Source: Geomicrobium sp. JCM 19038
GTDB taxonomy: Bacteria > Bacillota > Bacilli > Bacillales > Marinococcaceae
DNA: 64,000 nt
Direction of reading: 5' to 3'
NCBI RefSeq assembly: GCF_000698125.1
Contig: NZ_BAXA01000004.1
Location: 62,001-126,000, forward strand
Positions 37,619 through 46,894 of the stretch are shown piece after piece (positions within the stretch are counted from its first letter, which is position 1; every line of letters starts with the position of its first letter). Both the position numbers and the translations under genes were made by a program. The notes under the pieces are model-generated. The model did no database searches. It saw nothing but the letters and a program-made list of their open reading frames with translations, and was not told where the DNA came from.

Positions 37619-38929
37619 TTACGCGTTTTGAAATGCAGCTTGAACGATATCAAGACCTTCTGTAAGTTGCTCATCTGTGATGACGAGTGGGGATAGGAAG
37701 CGTACGACGTTTCCATTCACACCTGCAGTAAGAAGAAGCAATCCATTTTCATTTGCATACTTTGCAATCGCTGCTGTACGTGCTTTATCAGGTGTCTTCG
37801 TCTCGCGATCTGTGACGAGCTCAATGGCTACCATCGCTCCTAAGCGGCGGATTTCCCCGATTCCGTTATCTGTTTTCATCCATTCGTTCGCACGATCTTC
37901 AATCATTTGACCGATGTGTTCAGCGCGCTCATTTAATTTTTCTTCTTCAATAATGTCAAGAACAGCAAGTGCTGCGACACATCCGAGTGGGCTACCTGCA
38001 TACGTGCCGCCAAGCTCTCCAGGATCTGCAGCATCAACGATGGCAGAACGACCGACAACGCCACTGATTGGAACGCCTGCTCCCATTGATTTCGAGACAG
38101 TCATTAGATCTGGAACGATTCCGAAGTGTTCAGATGCGAACAATTTACCCGTTCTTGAGAACCCTGTTTGAATCTCATCAGCAACAAAAACGATGCCGTT
38201 GTCTTTACAAAATTGAGCGACGTGTTGTACGAAGCGTTTCGGAGGAACGATAAACCCACCTTCACCTTGTACTGGCTCCATGACGACACAAGCAACCGTT
38301 TCAGGAGCAACTTGTGATACGAAAAAGTTGTTAAATTCTTCAATGATAAAGTCTGTGTAACGCTCTTCACTCATTTCTTCAGGGCGCTTGTATAGATACG
38401 GGTAAGGCGCTTGATACACTTCAGGAGCAAAAGGTCCGAACCCGAATTTGTAAGGCTTTACTTTACTCGTCATGCTCATCGTCATGTTCGTACGTCCGTG
38501 AAAGGCTCGGTTAAACGTAACGATCGCTTGACGACCAGTGTATTTACGAGCCATTTTAACCGCATTTTCTACAGCTTCAGCACCAGAGTTTAGGAACAAG
38601 GCCTTTTTCTCGTGATCTCCTGGTGTGAGGTGAGAGAGTTTTTCCGCTAGTTCAATATACGGTGCGTACATCATGACGTTAAACCCAGGGTGAATGAACT
38701 GATCAATTTGCGCTTTGATTGCTTCGTTGACTTTCGGATGATTGTGACCGACGTTAATCGTACCGATTGCCCCTGCGAAATCGATGTACCGGTTGTCATC
38801 TTGATCGTAAACAATTGCACCTTCACCTTTTGCGGCGATGTTTCGATTACCGTTTCCGACGCCTCGTGCAACGTAACGATCTCGTTTTTCTTGCCATTCA
38901 GCCGTGCTTACGTTTGTTTGAACTGTCAT
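37619..38929 (-). CDS. gabT: 4-aminobutyrate aminotransferase
   Basis: 436-residue PLP enzyme of the class III aminotransferases that transfers the amino group of GABA to 2-oxoglutarate. FLNSGAEAVENAVKMARKYTGR is the substrate/PLP-binding segment; CVVMEPVQGEGGFIVPP, VFVADEIQTGFSRTG and the PLP-lysine motif LMTVSKSMGAGVPISG are intact. First gene of gabTD; the divergent gabR gene begins 106 bp away, as in Bacillus subtilis. Confidence 0.94.
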   Translation of the reverse strand: MTVQTNVSTAEWQEKRDRYVARGVGNGNRNIAAKGEGAIVYDQDDNRYIDFAGAIGTINVGHNHPKVNEAIKAQIDQFIHPGFNVMMYAPYIELAEKLSHLTPGDHEKKALFLNSGAEAVENAVKMARKYTGRQAIVTFNRAFHGRTNMTMSMTSKVKPYKFGFGPFAPEVYQAPYPYLYKRPEEMSEERYTDFIIEEFNNFFVSQVAPETVACVVMEPVQGEGGFIVPPKRFVQHVAQFCKDNGIVFVADEIQTGFSRTGKLFASEHFGIVPDLMTVSKSMGAGVPISGVVGRSAIVDAADPGELGGTYAGSPLGCVAALAVLDIIEEEKLNERAEHIGQMIEDRANEWMKTDNGIGEIRRLGAMVAIELVTDRETKTPDKARTAAIAKYANENGLLLLTAGVNGNVVRFLSPLVITDEQLTEGLDIVQAAFQNA

Positions 38930-39035
38930 GATAAATGCCTCCCATAAGTAGTATTTTCTTTTTATTTTGACTGCACATCTGTAAAATAAAAAGCACCAAA
39001 AGTAAAAATTTGATGGTACCAGATGAGGGGATACA

Positions 39036-40448
39036 ATGATTACCTTTCAAATCGATCGGACGAGAAGTAAAACGTATTTGTATCAACAACTATACGAGCA
39101 ACTAAAGCAAGCGATATTACAAAAAAATCTAAAGGCACACGATAAGTTACCGTCAAAGCGAGAGCTTGCTGCGAATGTAAGTGTGAGCTTTAATTCAGTG
39201 AATGCGGCGTACCAGCAGTTGGTCGCTGAAGGTTACGTCTACGCAAAGGAACGTATGGGTTACTTTGTAGAAGAAATCACGATGTTTGAAGTGGAGCCAA
39301 ATGAAGCGTTGCAAGAACTCCCTTCTCATTTACGCGAAGATGAGAAAACAAAGGAGCACATTGCTTCGTTTTCACATATGAGTGCTGATCATGCTTCGTT
39401 TCCGTTAGATAGTTGGTTGAAGTGTGAGCAACAGGCACTAAAGGCGGAACGAAAACAACTAGAGAACTACGTGCATCCACAAGGGTTGTATACCGTCAGG
39501 CAGACGTTGGCTCGATTTTTACGTTTAACGAGAGGTGTGAAATGCCGCCCCGAACAAATCGTACTCGGATCAGGAACCCAGCAATTGTTGCGGCAGCTTT
39601 CTTCTATTATGAATCCAGATACAACGTATGGCATTGAAGAACCTGGGTATCAACGGTTGCGCCATCTGCTAGAAAGTGAGGGGCGTTCAGTGGCATACGT
39701 CCCACTCGATGACCAAGGTGTCTCTGTGTCATATTTAGAAAAGAGTCGTGTTTCGACGGTGATTACGACGCCATCTCATCAATTTCCAACTGGAATCATT
39801 ATGCCGATCTCAAGAAGAATCGAGCTTTTGAACTGGGCGGTAACGAATGAGAATCGGTACATTATCGAAGATGATTACGATAGCGAATTTATTTATGACG
39901 CCGATGCTGTACCGTCACTACAAAGCCTAGATGGTTCTAATCGTGTCATTTATACCGGTACGTTTTCAAAGTCGTTATTGCCCGGTCTTCGCATTAGCTA
40001 CATGGTGTTGCCAGTTCCTCTTCTTGAAAAGTATCGCGACAAACTGGCATTTCTTATGTCTTCATGTAGTACACTCGCACAACTCACATTGCAGCGCTTC
40101 ATTGAGACAGGGGAATACCAGAAACATATAAAAAAAATGACAAAGCTATACCGAGTGCGGCGAGAGCGTTTAATTGAAGAACTTGAGAAGGCGTTCGAAC
40201 GTACAATCGAAATTACTGGTGCCAATTCAGGGTTGCACTTTGTTGTAACAGTTAAATCAGAGCGAGGGGAACGAGAGATTTTAGAGCGCGCGAAGGCGCT
40301 CGGGTTAGAAGTGTACGGGACAAGCCGTTTTTATCAACAAGTCTACACATCAACGCAACCGAGCCTCGTCATCGGGTTTGCGCGGCTAAGTGAAGAACAG
40401 ATGGAAGAAGCAGTCACAACGTTAAAAGAAGCTGTGTACGGTTTGTAG
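39036..40448 (+). CDS. gabR: GabR-like MocR-family regulator with aminotransferase domain
   Basis: 470 residues. The N-terminal GntR-type winged helix (residues 1-75, TYLYQQLYEQLKQAILQKNLKAHDKLPSKRELAANVSVSFNSVNAAYQQLVAEGYVYAKERMGYFV) is followed by a class I aminotransferase-like domain with the PLP lysine in TGTFSKSLLPGLRISYMVLP. In Bacillus subtilis GabR binds GABA and PLP and activates gabTD while repressing itself. The divergent arrangement with gabT is the same. Intergenic 38930-39035 includes GGTACCA, possibly part of the direct-repeat operator. Confidence 0.9.
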   Translation: MITFQIDRTRSKTYLYQQLYEQLKQAILQKNLKAHDKLPSKRELAANVSVSFNSVNAAYQQLVAEGYVYAKERMGYFVEEITMFEVEPNEALQELPSHLREDEKTKEHIASFSHMSADHASFPLDSWLKCEQQALKAERKQLENYVHPQGLYTVRQTLARFLRLTRGVKCRPEQIVLGSGTQQLLRQLSSIMNPDTTYGIEEPGYQRLRHLLESEGRSVAYVPLDDQGVSVSYLEKSRVSTVITTPSHQFPTGIIMPISRRIELLNWAVTNENRYIIEDDYDSEFIYDADAVPSLQSLDGSNRVIYTGTFSKSLLPGLRISYMVLPVPLLEKYRDKLAFLMSSCSTLAQLTLQRFIETGEYQKHIKKMTKLYRVRRERLIEELEKAFERTIEITGANSGLHFVVTVKSERGEREILERAKALGLEVYGTSRFYQQVYTSTQPSLVIGFARLSEEQMEEAVTTLKEAVYGL

Positions 40449-40489
40449 TTAGGATAGAACGAAACAGATCGAGCGCCAGTTAGCATGAC

Positions 40490-41883
40490 TTACGTTTCGT
40501 ATTTTCTTACACGTCTAGAAAAGGTAGGTTGTGACATGCCAAGACTTTTGGCGGCTTCTCTAGAGTTTCTATGTTCGTCTGCGGCTTGCAAGATGACGTT
40601 TTTCTCGATGCGTTCTAGAAATTGGCGGAGTGTTTCGTTTTCGTGCTTTTCAAAAGCGAGTGATTGTTCAGGGTCTGTAAATTGAAGCTCTTTCTTAAAG
40701 TCGTCAGGTGAAATCGTGTCGTTCTCAGCAAACACACATACACGCTCAATGGCATGTTGGAGTTCGCGAATGTTCCCTGGCCAGGAATAGTGTGTCAATG
40801 TTTCGATTGCCTCACGCGAGAGTTTTTTCTGTTGATGATATTCTTCATTAAATTTTTGAACGAATTGATAGGCTAGCAGTGGAAGGTCTTCAAGTCGTTC
40901 TTTTAATGAAGGAACTTCGATTTGGAACACGTTTAATCGGTAGTACAAGTCAGAGCGAAATTGCTTGTGATGTACTAACGTTTCGAGATTTTGATTTGTG
41001 GCTGCGATAATGCGGATGTCTGCTCGTCGTTTTTCGGTACTTCCGATTGGCAAAAAGGTTTTGTCTTGGACGAGTTCTAACAGCTTGGCTTGCATGGCAT
41101 AAGGAAGTTCAGCGATTTCATCGAGAAATAATGTGCCTCCTTCAGCCATTTGAACGAGCCCTGTCTTCCCGGTAGAATTGGCACCACTAAACGCTCCCTT
41201 TACGTAACCGAACAGTTCACTTTCGAGCAACGATTCTGGGATGGTACTACAATTCAGCGTTAAAAAAGAGTTCGAGCGTCTTTGGCTGTAATCATGAATG
41301 GTACGTGCAGTATAATTTTTCCCAACGCCTGTTTCACCTGTCAACAGAACTGTAGATGGCAAGGATGATATTCTCGTTACCTTCTGTTCTAAAGCTTTCG
41401 CTGCCTTGCTTTTCGTAACGGCGCGCTTATTAGATTCTCTTGAAGGCGCTTGCATATAAAAGCGGTGTAACTCAAGAATATACGTTTGAATGAGGTCGTT
41501 GATTTCATCAATGCTTTCATCATCTTGTCCGATATGTTCGAATTGTTGGCTAATGGAGATGATTAATTCGATCTGACCAGTTTCATTGTAAATCGGTTTT
41601 GCAACCATGAGTTGTTTCAGATGTTCATTGATGACTTGTACGCGAGTAATTTGCTTTTTCTGTTCGAGTGCGAGACGTGTAACAGAAGGTTGAGGATGCC
41701 TTGTTTTTCTAAATCACTGACATGTTTGCCAGCCATTTCAGCTTGAGATAGGCCAATGCCTTCAGCGCTAATGTGATTATTCCAAACGACAAAGCCTTCA
41801 TGGTCGGCAACGAATACAGAAATAGGAAGTTGGTCAAGCACTGCTTGTAAACGTTTATTTTGAAATAGCTGGTTGTACTGCAT
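40490..41883 (-). CDS. Sigma-54-dependent PAS-domain activator (frame break)
   Basis: About 464 residues after repair. N-terminal PAS domain (residues 10-120; LPISVFVADHEGFVVWNNHISAEGIG). Central AAA+ domain has Walker A GETGVGKNYTAR, GAFSGA loop (YVKGAFSGANSTGK) that contacts sigma-54, Walker B GGTLFLDEIAELP and sensor RLNVFQIEVPSLKERLEDLP. C-terminal Fis-type helix-turn-helix NSREAAKSLGMSQPTFSRRVRKY. A break at about 41689 (one C in AAC-CT) joins GILNPSVTRLALEQKKQITRV. Contexts such as RocR/BkdR are similar. Likely to drive the SigL promoters found at 34690, 45240 and 45573. Confidence 0.88.
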
Positions 41884-41977
41884 TCACTACTCTCCTCGTT
41901 TTTTGTATAGCGTTTAGTGTAGCATAGATCGATGCGTTGTATGGTTGAAGGAGAGCAACTTTATAGGGGGAATGTCT

Positions 41978-42465
41978 ATGAATCTTGAAACGAATCGGTG
42001 TAAACTTCGTGCTTTAAAGGCGTGCGATCGACAAGGTGTTTTGAGAGTCTATCAAGATGAAGAAGTTCGAAGGTACTTAGGTGGGCCCGTGGAGGAAGCG
42101 TTAATTAAACGTTTGATTAAACGCTTAAACGAGCCGGATGAGGGGCGTTTTGCAGCTGTCATTGAGAAGAGGACGGGATCTTTTATTGGAACGGTTTCAA
42201 TCGCGTTACATCATGATCAAATCAATGATGAGTCTCATATCAACTACTTCCTGAATGGTGGGGGATGGGATATGGGAAAGAAGTAGTCAGCGCCGTTGTA
42301 CAGTATGCATTTCAAAACCTTCACTTGACGAAGGTCGTTGCAGAAACGCAAGCGGCAAACACTCGATCTTGTCATTTGCTAGAAAGTATAGGAATGAAAA
42401 AAGAAACGACAGTCGAACGTTTCGGTGAACAGCAGATCATTTATGCGATTAACAATAAAAACTAA
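41978..42465 (+). CDS. GNAT-family acetyltransferase, RimJ/RimL-like (frame break)
   Basis: About 162 residues after repair. N-terminal CKLRALKACDRQGVLRVYQDEEVRRYLGG and C-terminal GYGKEVVSAVVQYAFQNLHLTKVVAETQAANTRSCHLLESIGM are typical of ribosomal-protein/other N-acetyltransferases. The frame breaks at about 42259; one base in GGTGGGGGATGG restores WGMGYGKEV. ATG 41978 follows AGGGGG by 7 nt. Substrate unknown. Confidence 0.84.
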
Positions 42466-42466
42466 A

Positions 42467-42495
42467 GCGCAGCGGAACGATTCGCTGCGCGTTGA
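42467..42495. terminator. Terminator of the symporter-deacylase operon
   Basis: GCGCAGCG-GAACGATT-CGCTGCGC, an 8-bp perfect stem right after the symporter stop; U-rich on the minus strand (CTTTAGTTTTTATTG). Confidence 0.72.
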
Positions 42496-42496
42496 G

Positions 42497-43912
42497 TTAT
42501 GCTGCTTTCTTTCGGAAACTAAGCACGAGTAATACGAGTAAAGATAGTGGCAAACCAATAAATACAGGATGAATGCCGAAAGGGTGACCGAGCAGTTGCC
42601 AAAATACAGCAAGAATGAGACCTGTCCACATGGAGGCGAGACCGGCAACTTTATCTGGTCGTGACCAGAACAGACCGATCAAGATAGGAGCGAACAGTCC
42701 GGCAACGAGAATAGCAGACCCTGTCATCCATAGTTCTACAAGCCTTGGGATTAATAACGCAAGGCTTAGTGAGAAGATGGCCATAGCGATGACCATGAGA
42801 CGGCTAACAGACAGTAACTTTTTGTCATCGGTTATTTTAAATACCGGTTTTATAATATCGCTTACCATGATGGTTGAGCCCGCAATAAAGAAGGAATCTG
42901 CACAAGACATAATGATGGCAACTAGTGTGATGAACATTAATGCTGAGAGCCAAAACGGTAACGCCCCGAAAATGACGTCATAATAAATGAGATCAGGTCG
43001 ATCCGTTTCAATGCCAAGTCCTGCCCGAGCCATTACCCCAATGATTATAATCATTAGTCCGGTGACGAACATGAGAATAACAGCAACCCAGTTTGCTTTT
43101 AATGTGGTTGATAAATTCCGCGCTGCCCAGACACGTTGCCACGTATCTTGTCTTACGAGCATTGCAGCACCAATGGTTGCAAACGGCATCAGAAACTCAG
43201 CTAGAGGCATGTTGAACATTTGTAAGTAATCATTTGCAATGACAGGACTAGTTTCAACATTGCTTACAACATTGTCCCAACCGCCTGTGTAATAGTAGAC
43301 GAACAAAAACATCGTCAAAATACCGAGTGTTTGAATCGTACCTTGAATCGCGTCTGTCCAAATGACAGCAGTGAGTCCGCCAAGGTAGGTCTTTAGTGTA
43401 ATGATAATACAAGAGACGATAATACCTACGGTCATATCAAGACCGAAAATTAAATTCAGTACCGTTGCAAGCGCGACGAACTGCAGACCTGTAAGAGCTC
43501 CAAGAGCGGCGATGTTCCCGATGAAAGCAGGGTACCTCGCGGCACTTCCGTAACGTAGTACAGCATAATCACCTACTGAGAAGAGTTTATGTTTGTCTCC
43601 TAGAATGCGAATGCGCTTTGCAAAAAAGAGCGTAAAAATCGATAGTGCTAGCGCTAAAGAAACGACTAGCCATACTTGACCAAGTCCGAATTGATACGCA
43701 TCTGTCATAAATCCGAGCACGGTTGAGCCACCGACTGCAGCGCCGATAATTGTTAAAATCATTGGGATTAACGGCATCGCTCTTCCGCCCATGTTGTACG
43801 ATTCGTACGTATTCGTTTTTCGATAGAAATAATACGAGTACAACAAAATAATTAAAACGTAAGCAACTAATAGTGCGATTAAGATTGGTTGTGTCGACTC
43901 AGTGATGTACAT
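42497..43912 (-). CDS. Sodium:solute symporter family (SSF) protein
   Basis: 471 residues, about thirteen transmembrane segments. GGRAMPLIPMILTIIGAAVGGSTVLGFMTDAYQFGLG near the N-terminus carries the SSF sodium-binding pattern; KTYLGGLTAVIWTDAIQGTIQTLGI and AIIMSCADSFFIAGSTIMVSDII are classical family motifs. It is 19 bp after the M20 deacylase gene on the minus strand and so under the same SigL promoter. Probably imports the deacylase substrate. Confidence 0.9.
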   Translation of the reverse strand: MYITESTQPILIALLVAYVLIILLYSYYFYRKTNTYESYNMGGRAMPLIPMILTIIGAAVGGSTVLGFMTDAYQFGLGQVWLVVSLALALSIFTLFFAKRIRILGDKHKLFSVGDYAVLRYGSAARYPAFIGNIAALGALTGLQFVALATVLNLIFGLDMTVGIIVSCIIITLKTYLGGLTAVIWTDAIQGTIQTLGILTMFLFVYYYTGGWDNVVSNVETSPVIANDYLQMFNMPLAEFLMPFATIGAAMLVRQDTWQRVWAARNLSTTLKANWVAVILMFVTGLMIIIIGVMARAGLGIETDRPDLIYYDVIFGALPFWLSALMFITLVAIIMSCADSFFIAGSTIMVSDIIKPVFKITDDKKLLSVSRLMVIAMAIFSLSLALLIPRLVELWMTGSAILVAGLFAPILIGLFWSRPDKVAGLASMWTGLILAVFWQLLGHPFGIHPVFIGLPLSLLVLLVLSFRKKAA

Positions 43913-43931
43913 TCCAATTCCCCGTTATCGT

Positions 43932-45200
43932 TTAGTTTTCTTGGCACCAATCTAAGATAAAGGCGCCAATGGTTTTCGTAGCCGTCTTTAAACTATCCAA
44001 ATCAATGTACTCATCAACCCCATGCATGTTTTCGCCCGTTGGGCCGTAGCATGTGGATGGAATGCCAAATTCTTCAAATGCACGAACGTCTGTCGTCGCT
44101 GTAAACGCCAGTCGTTGTAACTCCGTTCCAGTCGTTGCGGTATGTGCTTTTTCTAGAACATCGTATAGCTCGGTATCGCCCTCTTCTTCACGACCTGGTG
44201 CGCTAAATCCAAAGAAGGAAACAGTAGGTGGTTGTTCTTTTAACCATTCGTCTTTTGCTGCAGCATCCAGAATCCATTGTTTTACTTCAGCTTGAATCTC
44301 TTCAGGCTTTTGGTCTGGGTAAAATCCGATTCGTGCTTCAAAATAACATTCGGTCGGTACGCTCGATGCCCAGTCACCGCCATGGATGACGCCAACGTTC
44401 ACATTTAGAGGGTGTGCATGGTTTTCAAAGTGTTTATGTTTCGGTCGTTGATTAATGTGCTCACGATAATCATCAAGTGCGGCGATGAGCTTGCTCGCTT
44501 TATTAATGGCGTTTTGAGCACGTTCTGCCCGTTCAACGTGAGCGCCTTGACCACGAACATTCACGCGGACCCACATAACGCCGAGTTGCGTTTTCATGGC
44601 TTGTAAGTTTGTAGGTTCTGGAATCAATGCACCGTCAGCGACGTAACCTGCATCAAGCAATGCGAGTGCACCATTTCCGGTGCATTCTTCTTCAATGACC
44701 GTTTGAATTTGAACGTCAGCACCAAGTTGTATGCCTGATTTTTGAATTGCTTTTAATGCGTAAACCATGGCGGACACACCGCCTTTCATGTCGACAGCAC
44801 CACGACCATAGAGGCGATTTTCTACAATGGCAGGTTGGTAAGGAGCGTGTGTCCATAGATGCTCAGGCTCAGCGCTAACAACATCAATGTGTCCTTGCAA
44901 GATTAAACTCTTACCTGTTTTTTTGCCGTCATTTTTCCACTCTCCAACAACGACTGGACGATTCGTATAGTCCCATTCTGGAGAACCGTAGTTCTCATAT
45001 TTGCGAAGGCGTTCTGGATCAGGGTCAAAGGCGTTTGTTTCAAGCTTCATATCATCAAGTTGATGGCGAATGAAGTGTTGTACTTGTGCCTCGTTTCCGA
45101 GTGTGCTCTTGAAAGAGGTCAGTGATTTTAGGAACAAAAGTTGCTCGTCCCATAGCTCTTCAATGGCTTGATTCAAGCGTTCGATTGATTGATTTGTCAT
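43932..45200 (-). CDS. M20-family deacylase, ArgE/DapE type
   Basis: 422 residues, intact. Zinc-site motifs LILQGHIDVVSAEP, RLYGRGAVDMKGG, EEECTGNGA; the dimerisation domain has VRVNVRGQGAHVERAERA, and the final His/Glu ligand motif is GPTGENMHGVDEYIDLDS. Likely hydrolyses an N-acyl-amino acid or similar amide. Related by eye to the protein at 16923-18220. The sigma-54 promoter at 45240-45256 sits 39 bp upstream of the start codon. Confidence 0.9.
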   Translation of the reverse strand: MTNQSIERLNQAIEELWDEQLLFLKSLTSFKSTLGNEAQVQHFIRHQLDDMKLETNAFDPDPERLRKYENYGSPEWDYTNRPVVVGEWKNDGKKTGKSLILQGHIDVVSAEPEHLWTHAPYQPAIVENRLYGRGAVDMKGGVSAMVYALKAIQKSGIQLGADVQIQTVIEEECTGNGALALLDAGYVADGALIPEPTNLQAMKTQLGVMWVRVNVRGQGAHVERAERAQNAINKASKLIAALDDYREHINQRPKHKHFENHAHPLNVNVGVIHGGDWASSVPTECYFEARIGFYPDQKPEEIQAEVKQWILDAAAKDEWLKEQPPTVSFFGFSAPGREEEGDTELYDVLEKAHTATTGTELQRLAFTATTDVRAFEEFGIPSTCYGPTGENMHGVDEYIDLDSLKTATKTIGAFILDWCQEN

Positions 45201-45239
45201 GAATAATCCTCCTGCATCATTTGGTTTGTATTCTGTTAT

Positions 45240-45256
45240 TGCAAGAAGGATGCCAA
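45240..45256 (-). promoter_or_regulatory. Sigma-54 (SigL) promoter of the deacylase-symporter operon
   Basis: On the minus strand TTGGCATCCTTCTTGCA, with GG and GC ten bases apart. 39 bp to the deacylase start. Confidence 0.87.
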
Positions 45257-45312
45257 CGAAAACATTTAGAATATCGCTTTTTTAGGGTGAATTCTTTGTT
45301 TATTTGTACAAT

Positions 45313-45402
45313 TTGATTCAATCATGAAAAATAAAACGTTATTATATTCAAATATGAATCAATATCCTCTGGGAGACGTGCATTTGATTCATATTTGACT
45401 CA
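45313..45402. promoter_or_regulatory. Upstream activating sequences for a sigma-54 activator
   Basis: The 415-bp gap 45201-45615 holds no gene. It contains TTGATTCA (45313-45320), CAAATATGAATCAA (45349-45362), its perfect inverse TTGATTCATATTTG (45384-45397), and TTGACTCA (45395-45402). A 14-bp perfect inverted repeat plus additional half-sites about 60-150 bp from the 45240 promoter and about 170-280 bp from the 45573 promoter fits enhancer-binding sites. Confidence 0.7.
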
Positions 45403-45572
45403 ATTATCTTCGTTGTTTAAGCAAATTGCGTGCTGCGTGTAAAAAATAGGTGAAGTAAGGAACTGTTGCTCCGACTCTCGTCATCGGTATTATCGTGCCA
45501 ATATTGCGTAGCAAGTAGGATCTGTGACTGAATCTTGTATGGAAGACCTTCATCGGCGTGATTTTGGCCCGA

Positions 45573-45589
45573 TTGGCATAATCATTGCA
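45573..45589 (+). promoter_or_regulatory. Sigma-54 (SigL) promoter of the zinc amidohydrolase gene
   Basis: TTGGCATAATCATTGCA, GG and GC ten bases apart, 26 bp before the start codon. Pairs with the divergent SigL promoter at 45240 and the enhancer sites between them. Confidence 0.88.
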
Positions 45590-45615
45590 TTGTAGAAGCT
45601 TAGGAGGGGTGACTG

Positions 45616-46853
45616 ATGCCTAACAAACTAAGCAAAAAGATCAATCATGAACGGTTTAATCGTTATGTGAAACGAAGTTCAGAAGTCGGGAGAACTGACA
45701 ATAATGGGTTACACCGTTTAGCGTTATCTCAGGCTGACAAAGAAATTCGTGACCAACTGAAGGTGTGGTTTGAGCAAGCGGGGTTAGCGACTACGATTGA
45801 TGACTTTGGGAATATGTACGGTCGAAGAGAAGGGAAAAACCCTCATTTAAAACCGATTGTGATCGGCTCACATTTAGATACACAGCCATATGGGGGACGA
45901 TTTGATGGGGTTCTTGGCGTATTAGCTGGTTTAGAAGTCGTTGAATCATTCAATGACGATCACATTCAAACCGAGCGTCCAATCATAATTGTAAATTTCA
46001 CAAATGAAGAAGGAGCACGGTTTCCGCAACCGATGCTCGGGAGTGGCGCTATTACCGAGCATTTTAATAAGTCATTTGTTTATGAGATTCAAGACGAAAA
46101 AGGTATAACATTTGAGCAAGCTCTTCAAGAGATCGGTTATGTTGGGAAAGAAGAGTACCGTCTCAAAGAAGCAGAATACTACTTAGAATTACACATTGAA
46201 CAAGGTCCGATGCTTGAACGAAACAGTAAACAGATTGGTGTTGTTGGTGGAATTCAAGGGATGGATTGGTTAGACGTAAACGTCATCGGTGAAAAAAATC
46301 ACGCAGGACCAACTGCGATGGAAGACCGAAAAGATGCCCTAGCGAGTTCGGCGCGTATGATCTCAACATTGTATGAAATAACAAATTCTTATAGCGGTTT
46401 AAAAACGACGGTCGGGAAGCTACACGTGCACCCAAATGTGGCGAATGTCGTACCTGGCAACGTGGAGTGGGTGCTTGATGTTCGTCATGAAGACGATACG
46501 TTGCGAATGGCTGCACTTGATGAGATGCGTCATGCTCTCAAACAACAAGCAGCGCTTGATGGAACATCGGTTACAGTCAATGAGTTGTGGGCGAGTCCAG
46601 CCGTTTTATTTGATGAAGATGTGTTGGGAGCGATTGAAAAATCGACGGATAATCTCGGTTTAACGAGAATGAAACTATATAGTGGGGCAGGACATGATTC
46701 GAAATACATGCCGTATTTCGGGAAAACGGGAATGGTCTTCATTCCGAGCGTTCAAGCGTTAGCCACCGGGAAGATGAATTAAGCTATGATCATGATTTAC
46801 ACAATGGAGTAGAAGTCTTACTTCATACAGTGTTGCAACTTGATGCTAACTAA
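45616..46853 (+). CDS. Zn-dependent amidohydrolase (allantoate amidohydrolase / N-carbamoylase family), frame break
   Basis: About 412 residues after repair. M20/M28-like family of N-carbamoyl-L-amino-acid hydrolases and allantoate amidohydrolases. IVIGSHLDTQPYGGRFDGVLGVLAGLEV (His/Asp ligands), NFTNEEGARFPQPMLGSGA (Glu), LELHIEQGPMLE (His), and SGAGHDSKYMPYFGKTGMVFIPS near the end. The break at about 46761 hides the last 30 residues; one base restores SHREDELSYDHDLHNGVEVLLH and the stop at 46851. Under its own SigL promoter. It probably releases an amino acid and ammonia from an N-carbamoyl or ureido compound; exact substrate unclear. Confidence 0.88.
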
Positions 46854-46858
46854 TTGAA

Positions 46859-46888
46859 AAAACGCCGGGACAAAAAATCCCGGCGTTT
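46859..46888. terminator. Bidirectional terminator
   Basis: AACGCCGGGA-CAAAAAA-TCCCGGCGTT, perfect 10-bp stem with A- and T-flanks, between the convergent hydrolase and ABC permease genes. Confidence 0.88.
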
Positions 46889-46894
46889 CAATCG

